From assembly GCF_004346845.1 (NCBI RefSeq), contig NZ_SMGI01000001.1:986618-1050617 (forward strand): a DNA stretch of 64,000 bases, given 5' to 3'. Position 1 is the first letter of the stretch. Every line of letters begins with the position of its first letter. The stretch comes from Winogradskyella wandonensis. GTDB lineage: Bacteria; Bacteroidota; Bacteroidia; Flavobacteriales; Flavobacteriaceae. Made by a program: the position numbers and the translations under genes. Shown one piece after another: positions 9,256-18,165 of the stretch. Below the pieces are notes generated by a model, which had not been told where the DNA came from, ran no database searches, and worked only from the letters and a program-made list of their open reading frames with translations.

Positions 9256-10178
9256 TCATAAGCTTCGTACCAATTAAAAGTTTCATTAATAATTTTCTCT
9301 TTTTCGGTTTGCACATAATTAAGATATGCCGACGCAACTGGCGATAAATTCTTGGATTTTAACCAAATAAGATTCCAATTGGTTTTAATGGGTAGCCCTT
9401 TAAAAGGAATGATATGTAGTTCTTTATCTTTTAATTCATTTTTCAATCCAATTAATGGCATTATAGAAATTCCTAGACCAGCAATTAATGACTGCTTTAA
9501 AGCTTCGTTAGATGTTAATTCAATTTTTTTCTTGTTAGGCACATTTAACTTGGTAAGAAAAGACTCCATTGCAGAGCGTGTAGCAGAACCTTTCTCGCGA
9601 TAAAGCAGTGGATATTTTTCGAATATAGCTTTTGTTACACGAGTAGAGCCCATTTCTGTATGAGAACTGCCCACTAAATATAACTTATTACTCATTAGTT
9701 CTACCTGGTTAAGACTCAGATGTTCTGGCAAAACTGAAACCATTGCAAAATCGACATCATTATTTTCTAAACTTCTAATTACACCTGCTTTATTGGTTAC
9801 ATCCATCTCTAAATCTATACCCTTATGCCTTTGCATAAAACCTGTTAAAAAATATGGCATAGCGTATTTTGCAGTAGATACAATAGCTATTTTTAGTTTT
9901 CCGGCTAGTTGACCTTGACGAGATAACGTTTTATAATTTATAGCTTCAACCTCGTTTAATATTTTTTCGGCTGCTTCGGCTATTTCATTACCAAAATCGG
10001 TGACATAAAGTTGCCTACCTACAACTTCTGTTAATGGAATTGAGAATTGATCTTGAAATTTTTTTAGCTGCATTGAAACCGCTGGTTGACTTAAAAATAA
10101 TTCTTCCGAAGCCTTGGTAATACTCTTTAGTTCTGCAACTTTCAAGAAGATTTGAAGTTGATGCAATGTATAATTCAT
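9252..10178 (-). CDS. LysR-family transcriptional regulator
   Basis: A 308-residue regulator with the N-terminal LysR winged helix-turn-helix (residues 1-60, LKSITKASEELFLSQPAVSMQLKKFQ) and a periplasmic-binding-like effector domain (about 90-295). It is transcribed away from the two small genes and the SbtA-type transporter that begin at 10263. The 60-90 bases between them are almost entirely A/T, with repeated ATATGA half-sites on both sides of a TATATATA run. LysR proteins normally control the divergent neighbour. CmpR/CbbR-type LysR regulators are known to govern inorganic-carbon genes, which makes it a likely regulator of the transporter here; that link is inference. Confidence 0.9.
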   Translation of the reverse strand: MNYTLHQLQIFLKVAELKSITKASEELFLSQPAVSMQLKKFQDQFSIPLTEVVGRQLYVTDFGNEIAEAAEKILNEVEAINYKTLSRQGQLAGKLKIAIVSTAKYAMPYFLTGFMQRHKGIDLEMDVTNKAGVIRSLENNDVDFAMVSVLPEHLSLNQVELMSNKLYLVGSSHTEMGSTRVTKAIFEKYPLLYREKGSATRSAMESFLTKLNVPNKKKIELTSNEALKQSLIAGLGISIMPLIGLKNELKDKELHIIPFKGLPIKTNWNLIWLKSKNLSPVASAYLNYVQTEKEKIINETFNWYEAYD

Positions 10179-10262
10179 AAGTTTTTCTTATATGATACAT
10201 AACAAATATATATAAAAATATATGAATTATTTATTTAAAATTTGCACCGTAAAATAAACACT

Positions 10263-10523
10263 ATGGATAGCAATTATATACCAAAGCACACTAAGCAATC
10301 GGAAAGTATTATATCTAATATTAAGTCAAAAAAGCAAGATTCTATCGCAATCAAGGAGAAGCGTAGTGCAATATACGCTGCATTTCTTTTTTTAATAATA
10401 ATGGCTTCAATAACAATTTTCTCTGCAAGTCAAGGTGTTATTTTTGACCACTTAGCCATTTCATTATTTATTATTTCATGTATCCTCTTGATAAAAATGA
10501 GTGGACCAACAAAACAAGCTTAA
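10263..10523 (+). CDS. Small two-helix membrane protein, unknown
   Basis: An 86-residue product with a polar N-terminal 40 residues and two hydrophobic helices (AIYAAFLFLIIMASITIFSA and LAISLFIISCILLI). I choose the ATG at 10263. An in-frame TTG at 10242 would add seven residues, but it lies inside AAAATTTG, close to a Bacteroidota -7 promoter element, and is probably not translated. The gene is the first of the run that leads to the SbtA-type transporter and is divergent from lysR. I do not know the family; a role as a small partner of the transporter is only a guess from position. Confidence 0.55.
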   Translation: MDSNYIPKHTKQSESIISNIKSKKQDSIAIKEKRSAIYAAFLFLIIMASITIFSASQGVIFDHLAISLFIISCILLIKMSGPTKQA

Positions 10524-10543
10524 TCTATTAAAAACTAAACAAT

Positions 10544-10855
10544 ATGTCTAAAATCTCAGAAAAGCCATTAGTAAGTACAAAACAAGAAGTACAGTTAGTC
10601 GAAGGACAATTTACGTGCTCCGAAGCTTCGTTTGTTATTAACGAATTAATTAACGAAAAAATAAATTTTCACAAACTACAACGTCTAAGACTGTGTGAAG
10701 GTGATGAAAACTCCGATACACGTTATGCCAATAAGCGTATTGCAGAATTAGAAAACGAAAAGCTTATCGCGAAATCCTATATAGACAAAGCTCGAAAAGA
10801 AGGCTATGATGTCTTTATTGATGGTGTTCTAGAGATACGATTTGTAAAAAAATAG
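10544..10855 (+). CDS. Conserved small protein, unknown function
   Basis: A 103-residue soluble protein without a signal peptide. It contains a long helical segment (residues 25-88) with TCSEASFVINELINEKINFHK and ANKRIAELENEKLIAKSYIDKARKEG, ending in a short beta-type tail (YDVFIDGVLEIRFV). I do not recognise the fold. It starts 20 bases after the two-helix membrane protein and is followed by a strong terminator before the SbtA-type transporter, so it probably shares a short transcript with the former. Confidence 0.55.
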   Translation: MSKISEKPLVSTKQEVQLVEGQFTCSEASFVINELINEKINFHKLQRLRLCEGDENSDTRYANKRIAELENEKLIAKSYIDKARKEGYDVFIDGVLEIRFVKK

Positions 10856-10866
10856 CAGACCACTTT

Positions 10867-10893
10867 AATCCCGCTTAACCAGCGGGATTTTTT
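10867..10893 (+). terminator. Rho-independent terminator between small gene and sbtA-like gene
   Basis: A perfect 9-base-pair stem (AATCCCGCT at 10867-10875 with AGCGGGATT at 10881-10889), a 5-base loop and a T run to 10893. It sits 12 bases after the stop at 10855. The transporter gene at 10951 is therefore either read through at a reduced level or has its own promoter in 10894-10950. Confidence 0.8.
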
Positions 10894-10950
10894 CAGACTA
10901 ACATTTTAAAATCCAAGTCTTTCGAACTTGAACTACTAAACGATTATTTA

Positions 10951-11913
10951 ATGGATTTACATTTACTCTTTGATAATCTTACTAACCCTGCGCTTTTATT
11001 TTTCTTTTTAGGTATTATTGCCGTACAAGTAAAAAGTGACTTAGCTTTACCGGAAAATTCTTCAAAATTTATCTCATTATATCTTTTATTATCCATTGGT
11101 TTTAAAGGTGGACATGAGTTAGCACATAGCACACTAAATACCGAAATTATTCTATCATTGTTATTGGGAATACTCCTAGCCGTGATAGTACCGTTTTACA
11201 CCTATTTTATTTTAAGACGAAAATTTAATGTGGTAAATTCTGGCGCAATTGCTGCAACCTATGGTTCTATTAGTGCTGTAACCTTTGTAACAGCAGTCTC
11301 TTTTTTAGAAATAGCAAACATTCCGTTTAGTGGACATATGGTAGCCATTATGGCGTTGATGGAAGCGCCATCAATTATTGTAGGTGTTTTACTTATTTCT
11401 ATTTACGATAAAACGAATAAAGCAGATATTTCTATTCCTAGTTTAGTAAAACATTCTTTTACTAACGGAAGCGTGCTTTTAATTTTAGGAAGTCTTATTA
11501 TTGGAATGCTTACAAGCGATGCACAAGCCGACGGTATTAAACCGTTTACCACAGATATTTTTAAAGGCTTTTTAATGGTCTTTCTGTTAGATATGGGAAT
11601 TACAAGTGGAAAAAAATTAGGGTCTTTCTTGAAAAAAGGATGGTTTGCATTTCTGTTTGCAATAATTATTCCAATTATAAACGGCGTTACCGTTGCGATA
11701 GTTAGTGGTTGGATTACAGATAGTGTGGGAAATCGACTCTTGTTTTCTATACTTGCGGCAAGTGCGTCCTATATTGCCGTACCAGCAGCTATGCGTTTAG
11801 CAGCGCCAAAAGCAAACCCAAGCTTATATTTACCAATGGCTTTGGCCATTACGTTTCCGTTTAATATCACTCTTGGATTACCGCTCTATTTGGGTGTCAT
11901 CAATTGTTTTTAA
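10951..11913 (+). CDS. sbtA: Sodium-dependent bicarbonate transporter, SbtA family
   Basis: The 320-residue inner-membrane protein has about ten hydrophobic helices arranged as two halves. It shows the SbtA (DUF897) features: NPALLFFFLGIIAVQVKSDLALP at the N-terminus, LLLSIGFKGG near residue 45, an AATYGSISAVTFVTA motif near 112 and a matching ASASYIAVPAAMRLAAPKANPSLY motif near 268. In cyanobacteria SbtA imports bicarbonate with sodium. In heterotrophic marine bacteria it probably supplies bicarbonate for carboxylases. No SbtB-type PII protein is visible beside it. The divergent LysR gene is a likely regulator. It converges on purC with only 18 bases between. Confidence 0.85.
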   Translation: MDLHLLFDNLTNPALLFFFLGIIAVQVKSDLALPENSSKFISLYLLLSIGFKGGHELAHSTLNTEIILSLLLGILLAVIVPFYTYFILRRKFNVVNSGAIAATYGSISAVTFVTAVSFLEIANIPFSGHMVAIMALMEAPSIIVGVLLISIYDKTNKADISIPSLVKHSFTNGSVLLILGSLIIGMLTSDAQADGIKPFTTDIFKGFLMVFLLDMGITSGKKLGSFLKKGWFAFLFAIIIPIINGVTVAIVSGWITDSVGNRLLFSILAASASYIAVPAAMRLAAPKANPSLYLPMALAITFPFNITLGLPLYLGVINCF

Positions 11914-11931
11914 TAAGATATTGTTTGTTTT

Positions 11932-12888
11932 TTACTTAGATGTCTCTAAATACTTAAGTACGTTTTTTTCGATACGTTGCTGAATGTTGGAGACATCTGC
12001 TTTTACAAATGGTTCACCAGTAATATTCTCGTAAAGTTCTATGTAACGTTCGCTTACAGATTCGATGTATTCGTCTGTCATATGTGGAACAGTTTGCCCT
12101 TCTAACCCTTGAAAGTGATTTGATATCAACCACTGACGAACAAATTCTTTGGACAATTGTTTTTGTGCTTCTCCTCTGCTCTGGCGCTCTTCATAACCAT
12201 CGGCATAGAAATAACGGGATGAGTCTGGCGTGTGTATTTCGTCAATGAGCACAATTTTTCCGTCTTTAGTTTTTCCGAATTCGTACTTGGTATCCACCAA
12301 AATTAAACCACGCTTAGCAGCAATTTCCGTACCTCGTTGAAATAGTTTACGGGTATAATCTTCGAGAACTATGTAATCTTCTTCAGGGACAATGCCTCGC
12401 TTAAGAATGTTTTCTCTCGAAATATCCTCGTCATGGTCGCCTTTTTCTGCTTTTGTGGCAGGCGTTATAATAGGCTCAGGAAATTTATCATTTTCTTGCA
12501 TACCTTCTGGCATTGCAACACCGCAAAGTAGTCGTTTGCCCAGTTTATATTCGCGCGCCGCATGACCAGACATGTAACCACGAATAACCATTTCTACCTT
12601 AAAGGGTTCGCACAAATGACCTACAGCAACATTTGGGTCTGGTGTAGCCACTAACCAATTTGGGACTAAATCCTCAGTAGCCTTCATCATTTGTGTGGCA
12701 ATCTGATTTAAAATTTGTCCTTTATACGGTATACCTTTGGGCATAACCACATCAAAAGCAGAAAGCCTATCTGTAGCAATCATTACTAATTGCTCGTTAT
12801 TAATGTTATATACTTCTCTTACTTTTCCTTTATAAACACTTTTCTGATTAGGAAAATTAAAATCTGTGTCTACGATAGTTCGGCTCAT
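11932..12888 (-). CDS. purC: SAICAR synthetase
   Basis: Phosphoribosylaminoimidazole-succinocarboxamide synthase joins aspartate to CAIR using ATP in de novo purine synthesis. The 318-residue protein is the longer form usual in Bacteroidota. Motifs include [11 protein letters not shown] (ATP site, residues 19-29), [10 protein letters not shown] (38-47), [11 protein letters not shown] near 102, and [30 protein letters not shown] near 198-228. Its ATG shares one base with the stop of phoH upstream (TAATG), so the two are translationally coupled. No other pur gene is in the window. Confidence 0.96.
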   Translation of the reverse strand: MSRTIVDTDFNFPNQKSVYKGKVREVYNINNEQLVMIATDRLSAFDVVMPKGIPYKGQILNQIATQMMKATEDLVPNWLVATPDPNVAVGHLCEPFKVEMVIRGYMSGHAAREYKLGKRLLCGVAMPEGMQENDKFPEPIITPATKAEKGDHDEDISRENILKRGIVPEEDYIVLEDYTRKLFQRGTEIAAKRGLILVDTKYEFGKTKDGKIVLIDEIHTPDSSRYFYADGYEERQSRGEAQKQLSKEFVRQWLISNHFQGLEGQTVPHMTDEYIESVSERYIELYENITGEPFVKADVSNIQQRIEKNVLKYLETSK

Positions 12889-13841
12889 TAATCTCTATTT
12901 TCAATTTCTTTATATGCTGCGATAACTTTCTTTACTAATTTATGGCGAATAACATCTTTATCGTCTAAATAAATCATGCCTATGCCTTCTACATTCTTAA
13001 GCACTAATAGTGCTTCTTTAAGCCCCGAAATAGTTCGTCTTGGTAAATCGACTTGTCCCGGGTCGCCAGTTAATAAAAACTTGGCGTTTTTGCCCATACG
13101 GGTTAGAAACATTTTCATTTGATTATGCGTTGTATTCTGGCCTTCGTCTAAGATTACAAAAGCATTGTCTAATGTACGGCCACGCATAAAGGCCAATGGC
13201 GCAATTTGCACAACGCCTTTTTCTATATAACTTGCTAGCTTTTCCGCAGGAATCATATCCCTCAACGCGTCATAAAGCGGCTGCATGTATGGATCTAACT
13301 TTTCTTTTAAATCGCCTGGTAAAAATCCTAAATTCTCGCCAGCTTCTACTGCCGGACGTGTAAGAATAATGCGCTTTACTTGTTTGTTTTTTAAGGCTTG
13401 TACTGCAAGTGCTACACCTGTATAGGTTTTTCCGGTACCAGCTGGGCCAATCGCAAAAACCATATCGTTTTTGCGCATACTTTCTACCAACTTACGTTGG
13501 TTTGCAGTCTGTGCCTTGATTAGTTTTCCGCCCACACCATGAACTATGACTTCTCCGCTTTTTTCGGACGTGTTATAATCATCACTTGTCTGGCTGGTTA
13601 AGACGCGTTCGATAACATTTTCGTCGAGTTTGTTGTACTTACCAAAGTGCATCATTAGCATAGTCATGCGACGATCAAACTCTTCTAAAAGTTCTTCGTC
13701 TCCATACGCCATAATTTTATTGCCTCGAGCGACTATTTTTAGTTTAGGAAAATATTTTTTAAGTAAGGTTATGTTGGCGTTTTGTGCGCCGAAAAATTCT
13801 TTAGGGGAAATTTCTTCAAGTTCAAGGATAAGTTCGTTCAA
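12888..13841 (-). CDS. phoH: PhoH-family ATPase
   Basis: A 317-residue cytoplasmic PhoH/PhoL-type ATPase. An N-terminal KH-like segment (residues 20-60, with [14 protein letters not shown] character) is followed by the P-loop domain: Walker A GPAGTGKT near residue 136, [26 protein letters not shown] near 165-190, and Walker [12 protein letters not shown] near 230. The family is linked to RNA metabolism and to the rRNA-maturation endonuclease YbeY, though not in this window. It is the upstream partner of purC and overlaps it by one base; the 110 bases upstream are shared with the divergent SAM hydroxide adenosyltransferase gene. Confidence 0.93.
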   Translation of the reverse strand: MNELILELEEISPKEFFGAQNANITLLKKYFPKLKIVARGNKIMAYGDEELLEEFDRRMTMLMMHFGKYNKLDENVIERVLTSQTSDDYNTSEKSGEVIVHGVGGKLIKAQTANQRKLVESMRKNDMVFAIGPAGTGKTYTGVALAVQALKNKQVKRIILTRPAVEAGENLGFLPGDLKEKLDPYMQPLYDALRDMIPAEKLASYIEKGVVQIAPLAFMRGRTLDNAFVILDEGQNTTHNQMKMFLTRMGKNAKFLLTGDPGQVDLPRRTISGLKEALLVLKNVEGIGMIYLDDKDVIRHKLVKKVIAAYKEIENRD

Positions 13842-13951
13842 AAGCGAGTTGTTTTTAATGAATATATCAGTTCAATTTTATTAGTTTTGTCTTTCAACAA
13901 ATCTAACAATTTAATCTCTCGATAAGTTAAAAAAATATTAACAATTAGTAA

Positions 13952-14788
13952 ATGCCAATCATAACCTTAACTACAGATTTTGGAGAAAAAGACCACTTTG
14001 CAGGTGCAGTTAAAGGTGCTATTTACAGCGAGCTTTCTGATATAAAAATTGTTGATGTTTCGCATTCTATTTCGCCATTTAATATTATCGAAGCGGCTTA
14101 CACCATACAGAATGCTTACAGTAGTTTTCCTAAAGGAACAATTCATATTATTGGGATTGACTCAGAACTAAGCCCAGAAAATAAGCATATTGCCGTAAAA
14201 TTAGACGACCACTATTTTATCTGTGCCAACAACGGCATTATGAGTATGATTTGCCAAGACATTTCACCAGAGAAAATTGTAGAGATTAACATACACGATA
14301 AAATACAAACGAGCTTTCCTGTATTAGATGTTTTTGTAAAAGTTGCTTGCCATATTGCTCGAGGTGGAACATTAGAAGTGATTGGAAAAGTTATTAACAA
14401 TATAAAACCGATTAAATATTTAGTACCCTTTGTTAACGATGATAAAACTCAGATTATTGGCACCATTATTTACATAGATAATTATGGAAATGTAATTACC
14501 AACATTAAGCGAAAGTTTTTTGAGTCCATACAAAAAACACGAAGCTACGAGATAGCCGCAAGGAACTATAAATTTAATACTGTTCACGACCGCTATAGTG
14601 ATATTATTAACTTTGATATCCCGGAAGAGAAACGTAATGATGAGGGCAAGGCTTTAGTTGTGTTTAATGCCTCGAATTATTTAGAAATTGCCGTCTATAA
14701 AAGTAATTGCAGTACTGTGGGTAGTGCGTCTACTTTAATGGGTTTAAAAGCAATGGATACGGTCACGGTAACATTTAATAAGCTTTAA
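13952..14788 (+). CDS. SAM hydroxide adenosyltransferase (DUF62 family)
   Basis: The 278-residue protein matches the S-adenosylmethionine hydroxide adenosyltransferase family (fluorinase/chlorinase superfamily), which splits SAM to adenosine and methionine using water. The signature TLTTDFGEKDHFAGAVKGAI is at residues 5-24, VDVSHSI at 36-42, and an AANNG-like ICANNGIMS near residue 90. A C-terminal beta-barrel contains IDNYGNVITNI near 175. The aspartates in TDFG and the downstream DxxH-type residues fit the hydroxide-using enzymes. It starts the plus-strand run leading to gldF and gldG, with the next ORF one base after its stop. The physiological role of the family is not settled. Confidence 0.88.
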   Translation: MPIITLTTDFGEKDHFAGAVKGAIYSELSDIKIVDVSHSISPFNIIEAAYTIQNAYSSFPKGTIHIIGIDSELSPENKHIAVKLDDHYFICANNGIMSMICQDISPEKIVEINIHDKIQTSFPVLDVFVKVACHIARGGTLEVIGKVINNIKPIKYLVPFVNDDKTQIIGTIIYIDNYGNVITNIKRKFFESIQKTRSYEIAARNYKFNTVHDRYSDIINFDIPEEKRNDEGKALVVFNASNYLEIAVYKSNCSTVGSASTLMGLKAMDTVTVTFNKL

Positions 14789-14789
14789 A

Positions 14790-15110
14790 ATGTTAATACG
14801 AATTGTAAAAATGAGTTTTCAACCTGAAAAAATAGATACATTTTTGTCTAATTTTGAAGCAAATAAATCCAAGATTCGTGCGTTTGAAGGTTGCCATTTA
14901 TTAGAATTGTACAGAGACCAAACCAATACGAATATTTTTTTTACGTACAGCTATTGGACCTCGGAAGCAGATTTAAATACTTACAGAACATCTGATTTAT
15001 TTAAGGGTGTTTGGGCAAAAACCAAACCCTTGTTTAACGCCAAACCAGAAGCTTGGAGTGTAGATAAACTCGTTTCGCTTAATGGAGATGTTAGAAATAT
15101 AAATAACTGA
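14790..15110 (+). CDS. ABM-fold (antibiotic biosynthesis monooxygenase-like) protein
   Basis: A 106-residue ferredoxin-like dimeric alpha-beta protein. MLIRIVKMSFQPEKIDTFLSNFEANK opens the fold, FEGCHLLELYRDQ forms the second strand pair, and FTYSYWTSEADLNTYRTSDLFKGVW is the typical end of the ABM domain. Members include quinol monooxygenases and haem-degrading enzymes, but many small ones have no known substrate. It begins one base after the SAM hydroxide adenosyltransferase stop and is followed by the 7-base tandem repeat in front of gldF. Confidence 0.78.
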   Translation: MLIRIVKMSFQPEKIDTFLSNFEANKSKIRAFEGCHLLELYRDQTNTNIFFTYSYWTSEADLNTYRTSDLFKGVWAKTKPLFNAKPEAWSVDKLVSLNGDVRNINN

Positions 15111-15120
15111 ATACAAAATA

Positions 15121-15174
15121 CTGAATACTGAATACTGAATACTGAATACTGAATACTGAATACTGAATACTGAA
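15121..15174. repeat. Heptanucleotide tandem repeat (CTGAATA)7 upstream of gldF
   Basis: Seven perfect copies of CTGAATA run from 15121 to 15169, followed by a partial copy (CTGAA, 15170-15174). They fill nearly all of the 70 bases between the ABM gene and the gldF start at 15181. The reverse strand reads as a repeating peptide, which is an artefact of the repeat. A 7-base unit is prone to slipped-strand copy-number change and would alter the spacing between upstream signals and the gldF start codon. Confidence 0.95.
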
Positions 15175-15180
15175 GTTAAT

Positions 15181-15906
15181 ATGCTAGCCATACTTAGAAA
15201 AGAAATAAGCACATTTTTTGCATCACCAATAGGCTATTTGGTAGTTGCTGTATTTTTATTACTTAATGGTCTATTTCTTTGGATATTTACTGGAGAGTTT
15301 AACATCTTAGATAATGGTTATGCAGATTTATCGTCATTCTTTTTACTAGCGCCGTGGATTTTAATTTTCTTGGTTCCTGCAGTAACCATGCGCAGTTTTA
15401 GTGATGAGAAAAAACAAGGTACCTTGGAATTATTGGTTACAAAGCCTCTATCACATTTTCAGATTATTTTAGGTAAATATTTCGGGGCTTTTCTGTTAAT
15501 TACCATTGCTTTAATACCTACTTTGCTTTATGTGTTTACCATTTATAAATTAGGAAATCCTAAAGGAAATCTAGATATGGGTAGTACACTTGGCTCTTAT
15601 TTTGGCTTGCTTTTTTTGGTAGCTGCTTATACTGCAATTGGCATTTTCGCCTCGAGTACTACAGACAACCAAATTGTTGCATTTATTATGGCAATTTTTA
15701 TTTCTTTTATCTTCTATTTTGGGTTTGATGGTATTGCTAGTTATAACCTATTTGGCTCTGGCTTTAGTTTAGAAAATTTAGGTATGTCATCTCACTACAA
15801 GAGTATGAGTCGCGGCGTTATAGATACAAGAGATTTATTATACTTTATAAGCATCGCTACATTATTTATTTTGCTTACTAAGCTAAACATAAAACAACCT
15901 AGATGA
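15181..15906 (+). CDS. gldF: Gliding motility ABC transporter permease GldF
   Basis: A 241-residue ABC-2 type permease with six hydrophobic segments. It opens MLAILRKEISTFFASPIGYLV, as in GldF of gliding Flavobacteriia, and contains MRSFSDEKKQGTLELLVTKPL near residue 70, the coupling region of ABC-2 permeases. GldF works with the ATPase GldA and with GldG in an ABC transporter needed for gliding in Flavobacterium; gldA is not in this window. The gene is preceded by the 7-base tandem repeat. It overlaps the next small gene by four bases, so they are translationally coupled. Confidence 0.92.
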   Translation: MLAILRKEISTFFASPIGYLVVAVFLLLNGLFLWIFTGEFNILDNGYADLSSFFLLAPWILIFLVPAVTMRSFSDEKKQGTLELLVTKPLSHFQIILGKYFGAFLLITIALIPTLLYVFTIYKLGNPKGNLDMGSTLGSYFGLLFLVAAYTAIGIFASSTTDNQIVAFIMAIFISFIFYFGFDGIASYNLFGSGFSLENLGMSSHYKSMSRGVIDTRDLLYFISIATLFILLTKLNIKQPR

Positions 15907-16400
15907 TAATTACACCCACATTAGTAATTTTAATGGCAATTGTCTTTATACTGCTGTTTTTGTTTTTAAAAACCGTAGATAATAGAAAATGGTTAGTGTT
16001 TCTTATAAGTTTAGTGTTAACACCTTTAACCTATTTCTATGTTGTATATCCTTTTATAAATATTGTTAGCAGTTATCATCATCAAAAATATTTTAATTCT
16101 GAAGCCTGGTTAGAAAAACCTGCTTTACGTTACGAGATGATAGATTCTACAATAGAAACAGATACTCTAAAAGGGAAAACAAAAACCGAAATAGAAACAC
16201 TTCTAGGAAAAGCCGAATGGCTAACTTGGGATGATGAAAAAAAGGCACATGATACTAATAAATGGAACTATGGATTAGGTATTGAGCCTGGTGCATTTAC
16301 AGACGAAAAGAGTAATGTTGAAATATCTTTTAAAAACAATAAAGTCGCATCGCTAAAAACATACACAGAACCTATAATTTTTGATACCGTTGAGGACTAA
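15903..16400 (+). CDS. Small membrane-anchored protein with BamE/SmpA-like domain
   Basis: I do not recognise this 165-residue protein as a named family. Residues 1-60 hold two hydrophobic helices. The rest is soluble, with the pattern LKGKTKTEIETLLGKAEW ... NKWNYGLG ... VEISFKNNKVASLKTY (about residues 97-155), which recalls the BamE/SmpA fold (turn before LG-x-A, a WxY strand, a final F-x-N-x-x-V strand). It sits between gldF and gldG and overlaps both, by 4 and about 11 bases. It should therefore be made with them and may belong to the same envelope complex. That is inferred from position only. Confidence 0.6.
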   Translation: MIITPTLVILMAIVFILLFLFLKTVDNRKWLVFLISLVLTPLTYFYVVYPFINIVSSYHHQKYFNSEAWLEKPALRYEMIDSTIETDTLKGKTKTEIETLLGKAEWLTWDDEKKAHDTNKWNYGLGIEPGAFTDEKSNVEISFKNNKVASLKTYTEPIIFDTVED

Positions 16401-18057
16401 TAAAATAGCATATATACTAATCGTTTTAATAGCAATTATTATAGTTAATATTCTAGGTAATGCTGTTTATAAACGTTTTGATTTAACGAAAGACGGTCGT
16501 TACACACTTTCCGAAACTACAAAAACAATTATTTATAAAGCGGATTCCCCATTAATTATTGATATATTCTTAGAAGGTGATTTACCATCGGAATTTAAGT
16601 TATTGCAAACAGAGACTAAGCAGCTTATCGAAGAATTTCAGGCTATAAATCCGCTTATAAAAGTCAATTATATTAATCCACTTGCAGATGAAGATAATCG
16701 TGACCGTGTCATAAGCGAATTGACTCGCAGCGGTCTGGAACCTTATGTAAATAGTAAAAAAGTAAGTGGAAAAATAACTCAAGAGCTTCTCTTTCCTTGG
16801 GGCTTTGCAAGCTATCAAGGCAGAACTGTTAAGATTCCGCTTTTTAAAAAAAGTATAACCGAAGATTTACAAACGCAAGTTGCTAGCTCCATTCAACAGT
16901 TGGAGTATAATTTTGCGGATGCCTTTAACCAAATTACTAAAGAAAAATCCAAATCTATTGCCATCTTAAAAGGTAATGGACAGCTTAGAGATATCTATAT
17001 TGCAGATTTCCTTCAGACTGTAAAACCCTATTACAACCTGGCTCAGTTTACTTTAGACTCGGTTGCAACAAACCCCAAAAAAACCTTAAACGATTTAAAG
17101 CAGTACGACCTTATAATTTCGGCTAAACCAAGTGAAGCATTTTCTGAAAACGAAAAATTGGTTTTAGACCAATATACCATGTCTGGTGGAAAAAGTATTT
17201 GGCTAACAGAGTCTATAATCATGGATAAAGATAGCTTGTACAACGAAAAAGGGACTTCAGTAAGCGTTGGAAAAGAGTTAAACCTAACTGATTTTTTCTT
17301 TCAGTACGGCGTGCGAATAAATCAAAACTTAGTTAAGGATTTATACTCTGCTCCGATTCCGCTAGCCATTGGCGAAGGTAGTAATACACAATTTCAACCT
17401 GTACAATGGCAATATTCGCCTTTAGCAACTTCGGATTTAAAACATCCAATTAGCGATAATATTGACTTGGTAAAATTCGATTTTGCTAGTCAAATAGACA
17501 CGCTTAAGAATACAATTAAGAAAACGGTACTCCTGCAGTCGTCAGAACGCACAAAGTTAGAAGGACCATTAAAAAATATATCACTATCTTCAGTAACACA
17601 ACAGCCAGATACGGAAAATTACAATCAAGGAAAACAGAATTTGGCTGTACTTTTAGAAGGCGAGTTTAATTCGGTTTATAAAAATCGTGTTTTACCATTC
17701 GACATTGATAATTATATCGAGAAAAGTGTGCCAACCAAGATGGTTGTTATTTCTGATGGCGATGTAATAAAAAACGAAGTGTCTCGTAATAGACCGCTTC
17801 AACTAGGATTTGAGCGTATCACAGGAAGAACCTATGGTAATAAAGAATTTTTACTAAATACCGTTAACTATCTTTTAGACGACTCCGGACTTATAAACAT
17901 TAGAGCAAAGTCTGTAGAAGTGGCATTTTTAGATTCTGAAAAAATTGAAGCATCTAAAGGCACTTGGCAACTTGTTAATATAGCCCTACCTCTACTGCTT
18001 TTGGGCTTATTTGGACTGCTATTTAATTTCTTAAGAAAACGAAAGTACGCTAGATAA
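16390..18057 (+). CDS. gldG: Gliding motility ABC transporter substrate-binding protein GldG
   Basis: GldG is the long extracytoplasmic partner of GldF. The protein has an N-terminal membrane helix (KIAYILIVLIAIIIVNILGNAVY), a long ABC-type uncharacterised transport domain (RYTLSETTKTII onward, residues 38-500) and a C-terminal helix followed by a basic tail (LLLLGLFGLLFNFLRKRKYAR). The likely start is TTG at 16390, giving (M)RTNKIAYI; an earlier TTG at 16381 would add three residues. Both overlap the end of the preceding gene, supporting coupled translation. The length is normal for GldG. Confidence 0.9.
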   Translation: MRTNKIAYILIVLIAIIIVNILGNAVYKRFDLTKDGRYTLSETTKTIIYKADSPLIIDIFLEGDLPSEFKLLQTETKQLIEEFQAINPLIKVNYINPLADEDNRDRVISELTRSGLEPYVNSKKVSGKITQELLFPWGFASYQGRTVKIPLFKKSITEDLQTQVASSIQQLEYNFADAFNQITKEKSKSIAILKGNGQLRDIYIADFLQTVKPYYNLAQFTLDSVATNPKKTLNDLKQYDLIISAKPSEAFSENEKLVLDQYTMSGGKSIWLTESIIMDKDSLYNEKGTSVSVGKELNLTDFFFQYGVRINQNLVKDLYSAPIPLAIGEGSNTQFQPVQWQYSPLATSDLKHPISDNIDLVKFDFASQIDTLKNTIKKTVLLQSSERTKLEGPLKNISLSSVTQQPDTENYNQGKQNLAVLLEGEFNSVYKNRVLPFDIDNYIEKSVPTKMVVISDGDVIKNEVSRNRPLQLGFERITGRTYGNKEFLLNTVNYLLDDSGLINIRAKSVEVAFLDSEKIEASKGTWQLVNIALPLLLLGLFGLLFNFLRKRKYAR

Positions 18058-18120
18058 CTCACATGCATAGATGGCTAACAAATGTTAATAAGTTTGTTTC
18101 AAAAAGCCGCGCTATTGAGA

Positions 18121-18128
18121 TATATTTG
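18121..18128 (+). promoter_or_regulatory. Possible -7 element of the dnaN promoter
   Basis: TATATTTG matches the Bacteroidota -7 consensus TAnnTTTG. It lies 38 bases before the dnaN ATG. A TTTG at 18093-18096 could be the -33 element, but the spacing (24 bases) is a little long. Confidence 0.4.
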
Positions 18129-18165
18129 TAAATAGATTAAAAATTTAGAAATACCATATCTATAT

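Noticed and set aside
15121..15174. CRISPR array
   Set aside because: The unit is 7 bases and contiguous, without spacers; no cas gene is present in the window.
14997..15212. Minus-strand 71-codon reading frame with repeating FSIQYSV peptide
   Set aside because: It is generated by reading the 7-base tandem repeat backwards and runs into flanking genes.
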